This document shows, piece by piece, positions 27,042 through 35,650 of a DNA stretch of 64,000 nt. The DNA comes from Arthrobacter cryoconiti (GTDB lineage: Bacteria; Actinomycetota; Actinomycetes; Actinomycetales; Micrococcaceae), in contig NZ_JAJJBU010000019.1 of NCBI RefSeq assembly GCF_020905375.1, forward strand, positions 62,001-126,000. The letters run 5' to 3'. The notes beneath the pieces are model-generated. The model worked only from the letters and a program-made list of their open reading frames with translations, did no database searches and was not told the DNA's origin. Within the stretch, counting starts at the first letter, position 1, and the number at the start of each line of letters is the position of its first letter. The translations under genes were made by a program, and so were the position numbers.

Positions 27042-27165
27042 GTAACTTAACAGCAACTTATAACGCGTGCTGCGGAAACATGCCGGCGGAATAGTTCTAG
27101 GTGTCCAGATTTTCTGGCCGAGTAAAACTTGGCGACATGGTTACCTGCAACGAAAGGCGACACCG

Positions 27166-28539
27166 ATGAACACTGGTGACACCGCATGGGTTTTGATCTC
27201 GGCAGCCTTAGTGCTGCTGATGACCCCGGGCTTGTCCTTCTTTTACGGAGGCATGACACGGGCTAAAGGCGTACTGAACATGATGATGATGAGCTTCGGG
27301 GCCATCGCGGTCGTAGGTGTGCTCTGGGTGCTGTTTGGCTACTCCGCATCCTTTGGCAATGACGTTGGTGGGGGCCTGTTGGGCAATCCGCTGCAAAAGT
27401 TGGGGCTGCAGGGTGTTCTTGGCACCGGCCACGACATTCCGCTCGTCGGTACTATTCCAGAGATCGCCTTCGTGGGCTTTCAAGCCGTCTTTGCGATTAT
27501 CACCGTGGCCCTGATTTCCGGTTCGATTGCCGACCGGGCCAAGTTTGGTGCCTGGATGGTTTTTGCTGCTGTGTGGGTCACAGTGGTGTACTTCCCCGTA
27601 GCGCACTGGGTATTTTCCTTCACTAAGGACGCCAGTGGAAGGGATACGGGTGGCTGGTTGGGCCAAGGATTGGGTGTCATTGACTTTGCTGGCGGCACCG
27701 CGGTCCACATTAACGCCGGCGCCGCCGCACTGGCTTTATGCCTGATCTTGGGCAAGCGAAAGGGCTTCGGTAAAGATCCGAGTCACCGTCCACACAACAT
27801 GCCGTTCGTCATGCTGGGTGCAGGGTTGCTCTGGTTTGGCTGGTTTGGATTCAACGCTGGGTCTGCCCTCGGGGCCAATGCCGTGGCCGGCTATGCCTGG
27901 ATCAATACGCTTGCTGCCCCGTGTGCCGCGATCCTCGGGTGGCTTCTAGTGGAGAAGATCCGCGATGGCCACGCCACGTCCCTAGGAGCCGCCTCGGGGG
28001 CCGTCGCCGGGCTTGTCGCCATCACGCCAGCGTGTTCGGCACTAACTCCTATGTGGTCGATGGCGCTCGGCTTACTGGCCGGTGCGGTTTGCGCCATGGC
28101 AGTGGGCCTAAAGTTTCGGCTCGGTTTTGATGACTCGCTCGACGTCGTCGGTGTCCACTTAGTTGGCGGCATCATCGGTACCTTATCCATCGGTCTCATC
28201 GCGGACCCCAACTCTCCGGCAGCTGGTCAGGGCCTGTTCTACGGGGGAGGCTTTGAACTCCTTGGCAAGCAGGCCATTGGCGCCTTTGCTGTGCTGCTCT
28301 ACTCGTTCGTGATCGCATACGCTCTCGGCTGGATCATCAACAAGACTATGGGATTTAGGATTTCCGCAGAACATGAGCTCGCCGGAATTGACATCTCCGT
28401 GCACGCCGAATCAGCTTACGATCTCGCAGGACGCGTGTCAGGAAGCTTTCACCCGGGAGTTTTCCCCTCACACGGTGAAACAGCCCTCCGCCGCTCTGAG
28501 CCCATCGCCGAACGCACAGAAGTAAAGGTAGAAGCATGA
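27166..28539 (+). CDS. amt: Ammonium transporter
   Basis: Amt/MEP/Rh channel for ammonium uptake. From ATG 27166 (GAAAGG upstream) the protein has 457 residues starting MNTGDTAWVLISAALVLLM, the usual Amt head; the open frame extends 33 codons upstream without merit. About 11 membrane segments; 'LSFFYGGM', 'FAGGTAVHINAGAAAL' near 169 and 'LLWFGWFGFNAGS' near 222 are conserved, and include the pore His region. The stop overlaps the glnB start by four bases (ATGA), so AmtB and its P-II regulator are coupled. Confidence 0.96.
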   Translation: MNTGDTAWVLISAALVLLMTPGLSFFYGGMTRAKGVLNMMMMSFGAIAVVGVLWVLFGYSASFGNDVGGGLLGNPLQKLGLQGVLGTGHDIPLVGTIPEIAFVGFQAVFAIITVALISGSIADRAKFGAWMVFAAVWVTVVYFPVAHWVFSFTKDASGRDTGGWLGQGLGVIDFAGGTAVHINAGAAALALCLILGKRKGFGKDPSHRPHNMPFVMLGAGLLWFGWFGFNAGSALGANAVAGYAWINTLAAPCAAILGWLLVEKIRDGHATSLGAASGAVAGLVAITPACSALTPMWSMALGLLAGAVCAMAVGLKFRLGFDDSLDVVGVHLVGGIIGTLSIGLIADPNSPAAGQGLFYGGGFELLGKQAIGAFAVLLYSFVIAYALGWIINKTMGFRISAEHELAGIDISVHAESAYDLAGRVSGSFHPGVFPSHGETALRRSEPIAERTEVKVEA

Positions 28540-28874
28540 AACTCATCACCGCCATCATCCGACCCGAACAACTCGACGATGTACGCAACGGACTGGAGTC
28601 TTATGGCGTTCAGGGGCTGACAGTCAGCGGCGCCCACGGCTATGGACGTCAGCGTGGGCACACGGAAATCTACCGAGGCGCAGAATACACCGTTGATTTA
28701 CACCAAAAGATTCGCATCGAGGTGTTGGCTTCTGACGAGCAGGCCTGGGACCTAGTGGACATCATCGTGGCCAGCTCCAACACGGGCCACGCGGGCGACG
28801 GAAAAGTGTGGATGCTTGAGGTGTTTGAAGCCGTCCGAGTCCGCACCGGCGAACGTGGTGTGGCAGCGATTTAG
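28536..28874 (+). CDS. glnB: Nitrogen regulatory protein P-II
   Basis: 112-residue trimeric signal protein that senses ATP/ADP and 2-oxoglutarate and blocks AmtB. Tyr51 in the T-loop ('RGAEY') is present, the site that is uridylylated or, in actinobacteria, adenylylated. The C-terminal 'GDGKVWMLEVFEAVRVRTGERG' segment is typical. It overlaps amt by four bases. The modifying enzyme gene glnD, usually third in the actinobacterial operon, is not here: a terminator and a leftward gene follow. glnK is an equally valid name. Confidence 0.96.
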   Translation: MKLITAIIRPEQLDDVRNGLESYGVQGLTVSGAHGYGRQRGHTEIYRGAEYTVDLHQKIRIEVLASDEQAWDLVDIIVASSNTGHAGDGKVWMLEVFEAVRVRTGERGVAAI

Positions 28875-28882
28875 CCGTCGAG

Positions 28883-28934
28883 TTCCGCGTCCTCCCACGC
28901 TGCCAGGTTTTCGGCAGCGTGGGAGGACGCGGAA
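28883..28934. terminator. Bidirectional stem-loop between glnB and zwf
   Basis: A perfect 22-bp inverted repeat: arms 28883-28904 and 28913-28934 (TTCCGCGTCC...GGACGCGGAA), loop AGGTTTTC. It lies between two convergent genes, eight bases after the glnB stop. There is no T-run, so termination is inferred from stem strength and place. Confidence 0.7.
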
Positions 28935-28956
28935 GTGGGAAACGCAGTGGAAGATC

Positions 28957-30468
28957 TCAGTCGTTGCTGGTGGTCCAGTCTGCAGGACCGTCGGAGCCAG
29001 CGGCATATTCCTCCATCGGCACGGTCCCGGCCTTCCACGCCGCGAACGCTGGTTCAACGATCCGCCAGCATTCCTCGGCAGTGTCTCCGCGGACGGACAA
29101 GAGCGGATCCGCTTTAAGCACGCCTTCCAACACTTCGCCGTACGGCAAAAGAGGATCGCGGGCCAGCTCCGTCTCGAGACGCACGCGATCCAGCGTGAAT
29201 AAATCGCCTGGTCCGTTGACATCCAGATCTAACGTGAGCGTCTCCGGGCCAAAACCAATGTGCAGACGGGTAGGTGAGTCCAGGCCATTGAAGCCAAGTG
29301 GGAGGTGTGGGACAGCCTTGTACGTCACTACCGCCTCTTTGCGGGCCCGGCCGAGGGCTTTGCCTGAACGCAGGATGAAGGGGACACCGGCCCACCGCCA
29401 GTTGTTGATGTAGACCTCCACCTCCGCAAGAGTCTCGGTGTCGTTAGCGGGATCAACACCGTCCTCCGACAGGTAATCGGGGACCTTGCGTTTGCCAATG
29501 TTCCCAGCGGTGTAGCGAGCCCGGCGGCTAGAATCGAGAAGGTTAGGCTTGGCAGCATTACCCACTGTGCTGGCCCGTAGAACGGCAGCAATGCTGGAGC
29601 GCACATCCATTTCACCTAGTGTGGCAGGAGGCTCCATGGCTATAATCGCCATGACTTGCAGCAGATGGCTTTGGATCATGTCACGCCCAGCTCCGGCATG
29701 ATCGTAATATCTGGCACGGTTTTCCAGGGTTAGGTCTTCATCGAAGATGATTTCCACTTTTTCGATGTGATTGCCGTTCCATGAATGTTCCAGCAATCTG
29801 TTGGCAAAACGCAGGCCCATAATGTTAAGGACCGTGGATTTTCCCAAAAAGTGGTCCACACGATGAATATGGTCCTCGGCGACAAGTTTGGCGAGTGTGA
29901 CGTTGAGGGCATGGGCTGATTCGGCGCTGGATCCGAAAGGTTTTTCCATGACCAACCTGGTACCGCGGGGGAGGTCTTTTTTCTTGAGGACCTGACAAGC
30001 TTTTTGACTGATGGCTGGCGGCAACGCAAAGTACAAAGCCACGGGTCCTTGGACGTCCCGCAAGAATTGACCCAACTCACCCTTGGCAGTGACGTCCAAC
30101 TGGTGGTAGGTGCTCGCTTTCGCCACGGCCTTCAGTTCCTTGATCCCGGCCGGCGTCGACTCCCCTCCGGGAGCTAGAGCGTCAGCGAAGCTTTCTGCAA
30201 GGCGCTCCTGCCATTTCTGTGCCGACCAATCGTCGCTTCCGGCTCCTACCAGCGCCAGTCCGGGTGCTCGTCCTGAAGCAATGAGGCGTGCGACGCCCGG
30301 CAGCAACAATCGTCCGGTCAGATCGCCGGACGCACCAAGGATTAGAAGAGTTTTGATTCTCTCGGAGGCTTTGGGGGAGCCGAGAGCCTCCCCTTGCGCT
30401 TCGGCGTCGTTCTTGGCGGTGCCGGGTGGATCCGGCGTGGCTTTGGGCTTCTTCGTGGTTGTGGTCAC
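28957..30468 (-). CDS. zwf: Glucose-6-phosphate 1-dehydrogenase
   Basis: Oxidises glucose-6-phosphate to the lactone with NADP, the entry of the pentose phosphate pathway. Cofactor motif 'LILGASGDLTGRLLLPGV', the 'MEKPFGSS' motif, the substrate signature 'RVDHFLGKSTVLNIMGLRFAN' core and 'FILRSGKALG' are visible. Started at GTG 30468 it has 503 residues with a Pro/Lys-rich head before the dehydrogenase domain; the frame is open to 30597, so the start is uncertain. It stands alone between glnB and ffh, without pgl or opcA partners, and may be a second copy in this genome (inference). Confidence 0.88.
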   Translation of the reverse strand: MTTTTKKPKATPDPPGTAKNDAEAQGEALGSPKASERIKTLLILGASGDLTGRLLLPGVARLIASGRAPGLALVGAGSDDWSAQKWQERLAESFADALAPGGESTPAGIKELKAVAKASTYHQLDVTAKGELGQFLRDVQGPVALYFALPPAISQKACQVLKKKDLPRGTRLVMEKPFGSSAESAHALNVTLAKLVAEDHIHRVDHFLGKSTVLNIMGLRFANRLLEHSWNGNHIEKVEIIFDEDLTLENRARYYDHAGAGRDMIQSHLLQVMAIIAMEPPATLGEMDVRSSIAAVLRASTVGNAAKPNLLDSSRRARYTAGNIGKRKVPDYLSEDGVDPANDTETLAEVEVYINNWRWAGVPFILRSGKALGRARKEAVVTYKAVPHLPLGFNGLDSPTRLHIGFGPETLTLDLDVNGPGDLFTLDRVRLETELARDPLLPYGEVLEGVLKADPLLSVRGDTAEECWRIVEPAFAAWKAGTVPMEEYAAGSDGPADWTTSND

Positions 30469-30782
30469 ACCTCCAGCATGCCACTTTGGTCTGCAGATTT
30501 CTCCTTTGGAGAGGCCAAAATGGCTAAGTTCTCTCCCGGCTTTGCCGGTAGCGCTCTCGCCAGCCAAGGTGAGAAAAGAATTTCGGACGTGTCCCAAGGC
30601 CGCCGTCGCACTTGATACCCTTGATAGTTGAGTCCTACAGGAAAGGGAGCGGGCTGGCCTCTACAAGCAGCCCGCCGTTCTCATTCTGCAATTCGAACGC
30701 CGCACCTGCCGCAGCGGCTTGGTCATTTTTGGCCATGCCGGGCGGGTGCTGGCTGTATCCAGACGAAAGAAGTACACGGCGC

Positions 30783-32357
30783 GTGTTCAACTCCCTATCT
30801 GACCGGTTGACAGCAACTTTTAAGAATCTGCGCGGCAAGGGCCGGCTCAGCGAGGCTGACGTCGATTCCACCGTGCGCGAGATTCGTCGCGCACTTTTGG
30901 ACGCCGACGTCGCCGTATCCGTGGTGCGTGAATTCACGGCAAAGGTTCGCGAGCGTGCCCTCGGCTCCGAGGTCAACGAGGCCCTGAACCCGGCACAGCA
31001 GATCGTGAAGATCGTCAATGAGGAACTGGTCACGATCCTTGGTGGTGCCACTCGCCGGATCAATCTGGCGAAGAACCCTCCCACCGTCATCATGCTCGCG
31101 GGTCTGCAAGGCGCTGGCAAGACGACGCTGGCCGGAAAGCTGTCCAAGTGGCTCAAGGGCCAGGGGCACAGCCCACTTCTGGTCGCCGCTGACCTGCAGC
31201 GCCCCAATGCCGTCAAGCAGCTCCAAATCAACGGTGAGCGCGCTGGCGTGCCCGTCTTTGCTCCGCACCCCGGCGTCAGCAGCGAGTTTGAGCATGCCAC
31301 CGGTGATCCCGTCGCTGTGGCCCAGGCCGGTATTGCCGAGGCCAAGGCCAAACTGTACGACGTCGTGATCGTTGACACCGCCGGACGGCTGGGTATTGAC
31401 GCTGAGCTGATGGCGCAAGCTGCAAATATCCGCGCCGCCATCAACCCCGACGAGGTCCTGTTCGTCATCGATGCCATGATCGGCCAGGATGCCGTGAACA
31501 CGGCGCAGGCGTTCAACGAGGGCGTGAACTTCACCGGGGTGGTGCTGACCAAGCTCGACGGCGACGCCCGCGGTGGTGCCGCGCTTTCGGTGGCGTCGAT
31601 CACTGGCAAGCCGGTCATGTTCGCCTCCACAGGCGAGTCTTTGGATGATTTCGAACTGTTCCACCCGGACCGCATGGCCGGGCGCATCTTGGACATGGGG
31701 GACGTCCTCACTCTCATTGAACAGGCGGAAAAGAACTGGGATAAGGGCGAAGCTGAGCGCATGGCGCGCAAGTTCGCCGACCAAGAAGACTTCACGCTGG
31801 ATGATTTCCTCTCCCAGATGCAACAGATCCGCAAAATGGGTTCGATGAAGAAGATGTTGATGATGATGCCCGGCGCGGCAAACATGCGTCAGCAGCTGGA
31901 AAACTTTGACGAGCGTGAGATCGACCGCGTTGAAGCAATCGTGCGTTCCATGACTGCCCACGAGCGTTCGGCACCGAAGATCATCAACGGTTCTCGCCGT
32001 GCTCGTATCGCGAAAGGTTCAGGCGTTCAGGTCTCCGAGGTCAATGGCCTGTTGGAGCGCTTTGGCCAAGCACAAAAAATGATGAAGAAGATGGCTCAGG
32101 GTGGCGGAATCCCCGGGATGCCCGGAATGGCAGGGCCGGGAGGGTTTGCCAGTGCCCGTAAAGGGAAGCAAAATCCGAAGAAAAAAGCGCGCTCCGGTAA
32201 CCCTGCCAAAGCTGCAGCCGAGCTCAAGGCTGCGCAGGAGAAGGCGAACAAGCCCAAGTCGCTGCCCAGCGGAGCCGCATTCGGTGGCGCCACCGAGGAC
32301 TTTGACCCGTCCAGTCTGAACTTGCCCAAGGGATTTGAGAAGTTCCTCGGCAAGTAG
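30783..32357 (+). CDS. ffh: Signal recognition particle protein
   Basis: SRP54 GTPase that binds signal sequences and 4.5S RNA. From GTG 30783 (MFNSLSDRLTATFKNLRG) the protein has 524 residues; the longer open frame to 30612 adds unlike sequence. N domain to about 90, G1 'GLQGAGKTTLAGKL' near 106, 'DLQRPNAVKQL', G3 'DTAGRLGID', 'TKLDGDARGG', then the Met-rich M domain with 'KMGSMKKMLMMMPG' and 'INGSRRARIAKGSG'. The tail after 450 is Gly/Lys-rich. No 4.5S RNA gene was recognised nearby. Confidence 0.96.
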   Translation: MFNSLSDRLTATFKNLRGKGRLSEADVDSTVREIRRALLDADVAVSVVREFTAKVRERALGSEVNEALNPAQQIVKIVNEELVTILGGATRRINLAKNPPTVIMLAGLQGAGKTTLAGKLSKWLKGQGHSPLLVAADLQRPNAVKQLQINGERAGVPVFAPHPGVSSEFEHATGDPVAVAQAGIAEAKAKLYDVVIVDTAGRLGIDAELMAQAANIRAAINPDEVLFVIDAMIGQDAVNTAQAFNEGVNFTGVVLTKLDGDARGGAALSVASITGKPVMFASTGESLDDFELFHPDRMAGRILDMGDVLTLIEQAEKNWDKGEAERMARKFADQEDFTLDDFLSQMQQIRKMGSMKKMLMMMPGAANMRQQLENFDEREIDRVEAIVRSMTAHERSAPKIINGSRRARIAKGSGVQVSEVNGLLERFGQAQKMMKKMAQGGGIPGMPGMAGPGGFASARKGKQNPKKKARSGNPAKAAAELKAAQEKANKPKSLPSGAAFGGATEDFDPSSLNLPKGFEKFLGK

Positions 32358-32402
32358 ACCGCGTCCAGGACGGCAACCGGAGTCATCCGGTAGCCTGCTG
32401 CA

Positions 32403-33140
32403 ATGACCAAAACCCGGATTGTGTTTGTCCACGGCCTCGATCGTTACGGGGCTGCGGCCTGGCCGCGTCAGCATCTTCTGGCTGGCCATTATGACGCACT
32501 CTTTCTCAAACGGACCGGTTTCGACGCCGTCGATCCTGCCATGGCTACTGACTTTACCGCCGACGCGCGGATGGTTATTGATGCTTTGGGGGATGGCGGT
32601 CACGTGGTGGCCCATGCCCAAGGTGCCATCTCTGCCATGATGGCGGCTGTGGACCGCCCTGACCTGGTTAGGTCAATGGTGCTGTTGGAACCGGCGGTCC
32701 TCTCGCTCTCAGCGGAACTACCAGCGAGCGCTGCGTACCGTGAGAGTCTAGAGCCCCTGTTTGCGCGGAGGGCCTCGCTCACTGACGCAGAATTTTTGGC
32801 TGACTACCGGCGACTGGGTGGGGCCATGGAAGTTCCGTCGCCAGACGGTTCGCAAGCATCCTTGGGCATGGCTGGCACTACGGGCAGTGAAGCGGTCGCC
32901 AGGCTTGCTGCACGCACCCACCTGCAAAGTCCGTCGTGGGAGGCGCCGCTACACATTGTTCCCGGGGTGCCCACCCTAGTGGTGACGGGTGGTTGGGAAC
33001 CGCTCTTTGAGGAGATCGCCGCTTACCTGGTGACCACCGGTGCCAGACATGAAATCAGCCGGGGAGGTCACCGACCCCAAGACACTTCGGACGGTGCCGC
33101 CCTCATTGCCCAGTTCATCGCGCAGGTGGACGGCGAGTAG
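32403..33140 (+). CDS. Alpha/beta hydrolase-fold protein lacking the usual Ser nucleophile
   Basis: 245 residues with the oxyanion 'VHGLDRYG' near 9-16, a nucleophile-elbow position reading 'VVAHAQGAIS' (residues 68-77) and a late 'GGHRPQ' that would carry the catalytic His. In place of the expected Gly-x-Ser-x-Gly there is Ala70-His-Ala72-Gln-Gly74, so Ala sits where the nucleophile should be. Either the enzyme is inactive or it uses another residue. It begins 45 bases after ffh. Function unknown. Confidence 0.7.
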   Translation: MTKTRIVFVHGLDRYGAAAWPRQHLLAGHYDALFLKRTGFDAVDPAMATDFTADARMVIDALGDGGHVVAHAQGAISAMMAAVDRPDLVRSMVLLEPAVLSLSAELPASAAYRESLEPLFARRASLTDAEFLADYRRLGGAMEVPSPDGSQASLGMAGTTGSEAVARLAARTHLQSPSWEAPLHIVPGVPTLVVTGGWEPLFEEIAAYLVTTGARHEISRGGHRPQDTSDGAALIAQFIAQVDGE

Positions 33141-33214
33141 GGGAGAAACGGTGCTCTCTGAATAAGATATTTGACGCCGAACGGCTGGAAAGATCCCCGC
33201 ATTAGACTGGTGGC

Positions 33215-33715
33215 ATGCTAGAAATTCGACCTGCAGCGCTGAGTGAGTTCTCACTTCTGCCCGAACTGGAGGCTGAGGCAGACCTGAGGTTTGAGTGCCT
33301 CGTACCACCTATTTCAGCTTCGGATTTTCCTGCGCCAGGCACGGCCGCGGACAATGCACAGGCCTTACACATCATGGTCGCTGGCCGCCCGCCACGTGGA
33401 TTCGTCCGTCTGGTGGCGATTGACGGGCGGGCCCACCTTGAACAGCTCGCCGTCAGCTTGGACTACGGACGCCAGGGGATTGGAAGGGCTCTGGTCCACG
33501 CGGCAAAGGCGTGGGCCCGGGAATCCGGGTTCCACGAGATGACCCTGTCCACGTTTGCGGACGTCCCGTTCAATGGACCGTTTTATGCAAGCTGCGGTTT
33601 CGTCGAAATTCTCCCGGAGGAACTCACCGCCGGTTTACAGGCAGTGCGTAGGCAGGAAATAGCTCTGGGCTTAGATGTTGCTGGTCGACGTATAGCCATG
33701 ATCTCTGCTGTTTGA
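33215..33715 (+). CDS. GNAT family N-acetyltransferase
   Basis: 166 residues with the acetyl-CoA-binding motif 'LAVSLDYGRQGIGRALVHAA' in two parts near 75-93, preceded by a beta strand 'GFVRLVAIDGRAHLEQ' and followed by 'LSTFADVPFNGPFYASCGF', the usual motif B. This subgroup often modifies small molecules; substrate unknown. A 14-base direct duplication (33700-33713, 33714-33727) spans the stop codon and leaves the reading frame end unchanged. Confidence 0.85.
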   Translation: MLEIRPAALSEFSLLPELEAEADLRFECLVPPISASDFPAPGTAADNAQALHIMVAGRPPRGFVRLVAIDGRAHLEQLAVSLDYGRQGIGRALVHAAKAWARESGFHEMTLSTFADVPFNGPFYASCGFVEILPEELTAGLQAVRRQEIALGLDVAGRRIAMISAV

Positions 33716-33896
33716 TCTCTGCTGTTTGATCTGGGCGGTTTCGAAGCTGCAATCACTCGCGAACCTGGCCCGCCGTCGAACTTCATGTGCGCAAACAGCG
33801 CGTTCCCCGGAGATTCTCCACTCTGGACTCTCCCGCTGCGGCATGCTCAAAGCGCATCCTGTCGCCGTTCGTTACATCACATGGCAATAGAAATTG

Positions 33897-33931
33897 CTTG
33901 AAGCTTCAAGTTATTTCAAGTATGCTTCAAG
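33897..33931 (+). promoter_or_regulatory. Promoter overlapped by CTTCAAG operator repeats, upstream of the VOC gene
   Basis: A perfect 14-bp palindrome CTTGAAGCTTCAAG (33897-33910) is followed by TTTCAAG (33914-33920) and CTTCAAG (33925-33931). Within it TTGAAG (33898-33903) and TATGCT (33921-33926) form a -35/-10 pair with exactly 17 bases between, placing transcription start about 20 bases before the ATG. Repressor sites laid over a core promoter fit a MarR-type repressor; which one is unknown. Confidence 0.65.
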
Positions 33932-33954
33932 CAGCAACAACTATTGGAGCAAAG

Positions 33955-34839
33955 ATGACAAACGTGCAAAACCAGCTTTCCGCCGGCCTGAATATGGGCA
34001 CCGTGATGCTCAAGGTCCGTGACCTGGCCGCCATGGAGAACTACTACCAGAAAGCCCTAGGGCTGAGCGTTGTTTCCGAGGACGACGGCGGGCTGTATCT
34101 TGGGCGCGGCGCCTCGGCTTTGGTGCATCTTATGCCAGCCGGGGGACTACACATCCCCGGCCGCGGGGAAGCTGGACTATTCCACACGGCTCTCCTATTC
34201 CAGGACCAAGCCGCTTTGGCCTCAACGGTTGCCAGCGCTGCCCACTATGACGCCCAGGCCTTCGTTGGGAGTGCCGACCACCTGGTCTCGGAGGCATTTT
34301 ACTTCACTGACCCCGAGGGTAATGGCATCGAACTTTACTGGGATCGGCCCCGGGATAACTGGAAGTGGAGCAAGGGCGCTGTCCAGATGGGCACCCTTGC
34401 CCTTCCGCCGCAGCAGTACCTGAACGAGCACCTCAGCGAGGACGGGGTGACCGGTCAGCGTGACGCGCCGGCCGCCGTCGGGCACGTTCATTTGCAAGTG
34501 GGAGATGTGGAGACCGCGCAGTCGTTTTACGTTGATACCCTCGGCTTCGAGAAGACTGCCGGATGGAACGGCCAGGCGCTCTTTGTCTCTGCCGGTGGGT
34601 ACCATCACCACATGGCCATGAACGTCTGGAATAGCCGCGGAGCAGGTCCCCGCAAGGATACTTTGGGACTGGGTGAGGTGCTGATTTTGTTGCCCGGCAT
34701 TGACGACGTCGGTGCCCTGGCGGAGCGGCTAACGCGTTCTAAGATTGCTGTTGCCAACACCGGAGCTGAACTAGTCTTTGATGATCCATGGAAGAACCGA
34801 ATTCGCGTTAGTGTTGAGGATGTACCCGCCGCAGCTTAG
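33955..34839 (+). CDS. VOC family protein, CatE-like ring-cleavage dioxygenase/glyoxalase fold
   Basis: From the ATG at 33955 (GGAGC upstream) the product has 294 residues; the frame open to 33787 crosses the promoter and is not used. Two vicinal-oxygen-chelate modules: residues about 14-130 ('VMLKVRDLAAMENYYQKALGL', 'FTDPEGNGIELYWD') and about 170-285 ('GHVHLQVGDVETAQSFYVDTLGF', 'GGYHHHMAMNVW'). The His and Glu metal-ligand positions look present. The group includes catechol-2,3-dioxygenase CatE and quinone-stress proteins, and the MarR-like operator fits such a role. Substrate not determinable. Confidence 0.85.
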   Translation: MTNVQNQLSAGLNMGTVMLKVRDLAAMENYYQKALGLSVVSEDDGGLYLGRGASALVHLMPAGGLHIPGRGEAGLFHTALLFQDQAALASTVASAAHYDAQAFVGSADHLVSEAFYFTDPEGNGIELYWDRPRDNWKWSKGAVQMGTLALPPQQYLNEHLSEDGVTGQRDAPAAVGHVHLQVGDVETAQSFYVDTLGFEKTAGWNGQALFVSAGGYHHHMAMNVWNSRGAGPRKDTLGLGEVLILLPGIDDVGALAERLTRSKIAVANTGAELVFDDPWKNRIRVSVEDVPAAA

Positions 34840-34893
34840 GAACATAATGCACCTGGCGCTGACTTGGCACAATCATTCGCGAAAGGCATCTAC

Positions 34894-35346
34894 GTGGCCC
34901 TGTACTCCGAGTTCTTCATCGCCGACCATCACCAAGCAGTTGCCCGCGCCAAGGCCAGAGAGTCCAGGAAGCCAACGGCTGTTGACGTACCAGTTCTGCC
35001 CACTCCGGGCCTCAGCGACTTTGAAATTGAGGTGCTGGGAGAATTAGCAGTGAAAAAAGTTCATGCCACGGGCGTGGCCGCTGAACTGAGTTTGGTAGAC
35101 ATTGAGCTGGATACGCTCTTTGCCGTCCCCGACGCCCTACTGGAGGTCTTTGCCGAACTCCACGCTGGCGAAGATCCCGAGGACGTGGTGGAACTGGCGG
35201 CCGAGTGGGCTGCCGCCGAAGAGATGGAATCCACCCCTGAGATCACGGAGCCGTTGCTGCGGGCGTTGACGGCCATGGCGGAGGCTGCTCTTAAGGCAGC
35301 CGAGGAAAACGCCAAAATGGGTCTCTTCTTTTTCTCAGCCGAATAA
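34894..35346 (+). CDS. Hypothetical acidic protein
   Basis: 150 residues from GTG 34894, eight bases after GAAAGG; an upstream TTG (34864) lacks this spacing. The start 'MALYSEFFIADHHQAVARAK' and a helical, Glu/Ala-rich body ending 'KMGLFFFSAE' suggest a small soluble all-alpha protein. I do not recognise the family. It follows the VOC gene by 54 bases and may share its transcript. Base usage looks like its neighbours. Confidence 0.65.
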   Translation: MALYSEFFIADHHQAVARAKARESRKPTAVDVPVLPTPGLSDFEIEVLGELAVKKVHATGVAAELSLVDIELDTLFAVPDALLEVFAELHAGEDPEDVVELAAEWAAAEEMESTPEITEPLLRALTAMAEAALKAAEENAKMGLFFFSAE

Positions 35347-35377
35347 TCCCTGAGCGTCTCTCCCGACACCTATTTGT

Positions 35378-35447
35378 AACTGGCCCGCATTTGATGTTCA
35401 AAAACTCCCGAAAAGGGGAGTTTTTGAACATCAAATGCGGGCCAGTT
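35378..35447. repeat. 32-bp perfect inverted repeat (long hairpin)
   Basis: Arms 35378-35409 (AACTGGCCCGCATTTGATGT...) and 35416-35447 are exact reverse complements over 32 bases with a six-base loop GAAAAG. No T-run follows on either strand. It lies 31 bases after the hypothetical gene and 64 before the putative rpsP promoter. Far longer than the terminators in this window. Confidence 0.9.
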
Positions 35448-35510
35448 GGGGTCATGACGCAAAACACGCGCACTCATTGGGCTCACACGTCGCGCAAATG
35501 GTGCAACGTC

Positions 35511-35519
35511 TGGCATAAT
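35511..35519 (+). promoter_or_regulatory. Putative extended -10 promoter of the rpsP operon
   Basis: TGGCATAAT at 35511-35519 fits an extended -10 (TGn + CATAAT). No good -35 stands 17 bases upstream. If used, the rpsP leader is about 125 bases. Confidence 0.35.
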
Positions 35520-35650
35520 GATTGGGTACTCGATCCGTTCGGCCCCTCTCTCCGTTCGATGATCCTGTCCTTAGAAATCCGCCGAGCGGCCCGCCCCACG
35601 GGAGCGTTAAACGGAATTCGCCCATTCTCGAAACAGGAGTAACCACAAAA

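Noticed and set aside
27055-27165. GlnR or AmtR operator before amt
   Set aside because: TAAC...GAAAC and GTTAC...GAAAG pairs are present, but the spacings (10 and 7) do not fit the known boxes.
30635-31885. 416-codon open frame on the minus strand
   Set aside because: Lies antisense to ffh, has no ribosome site or known motif, and arises from GC-rich codon bias.
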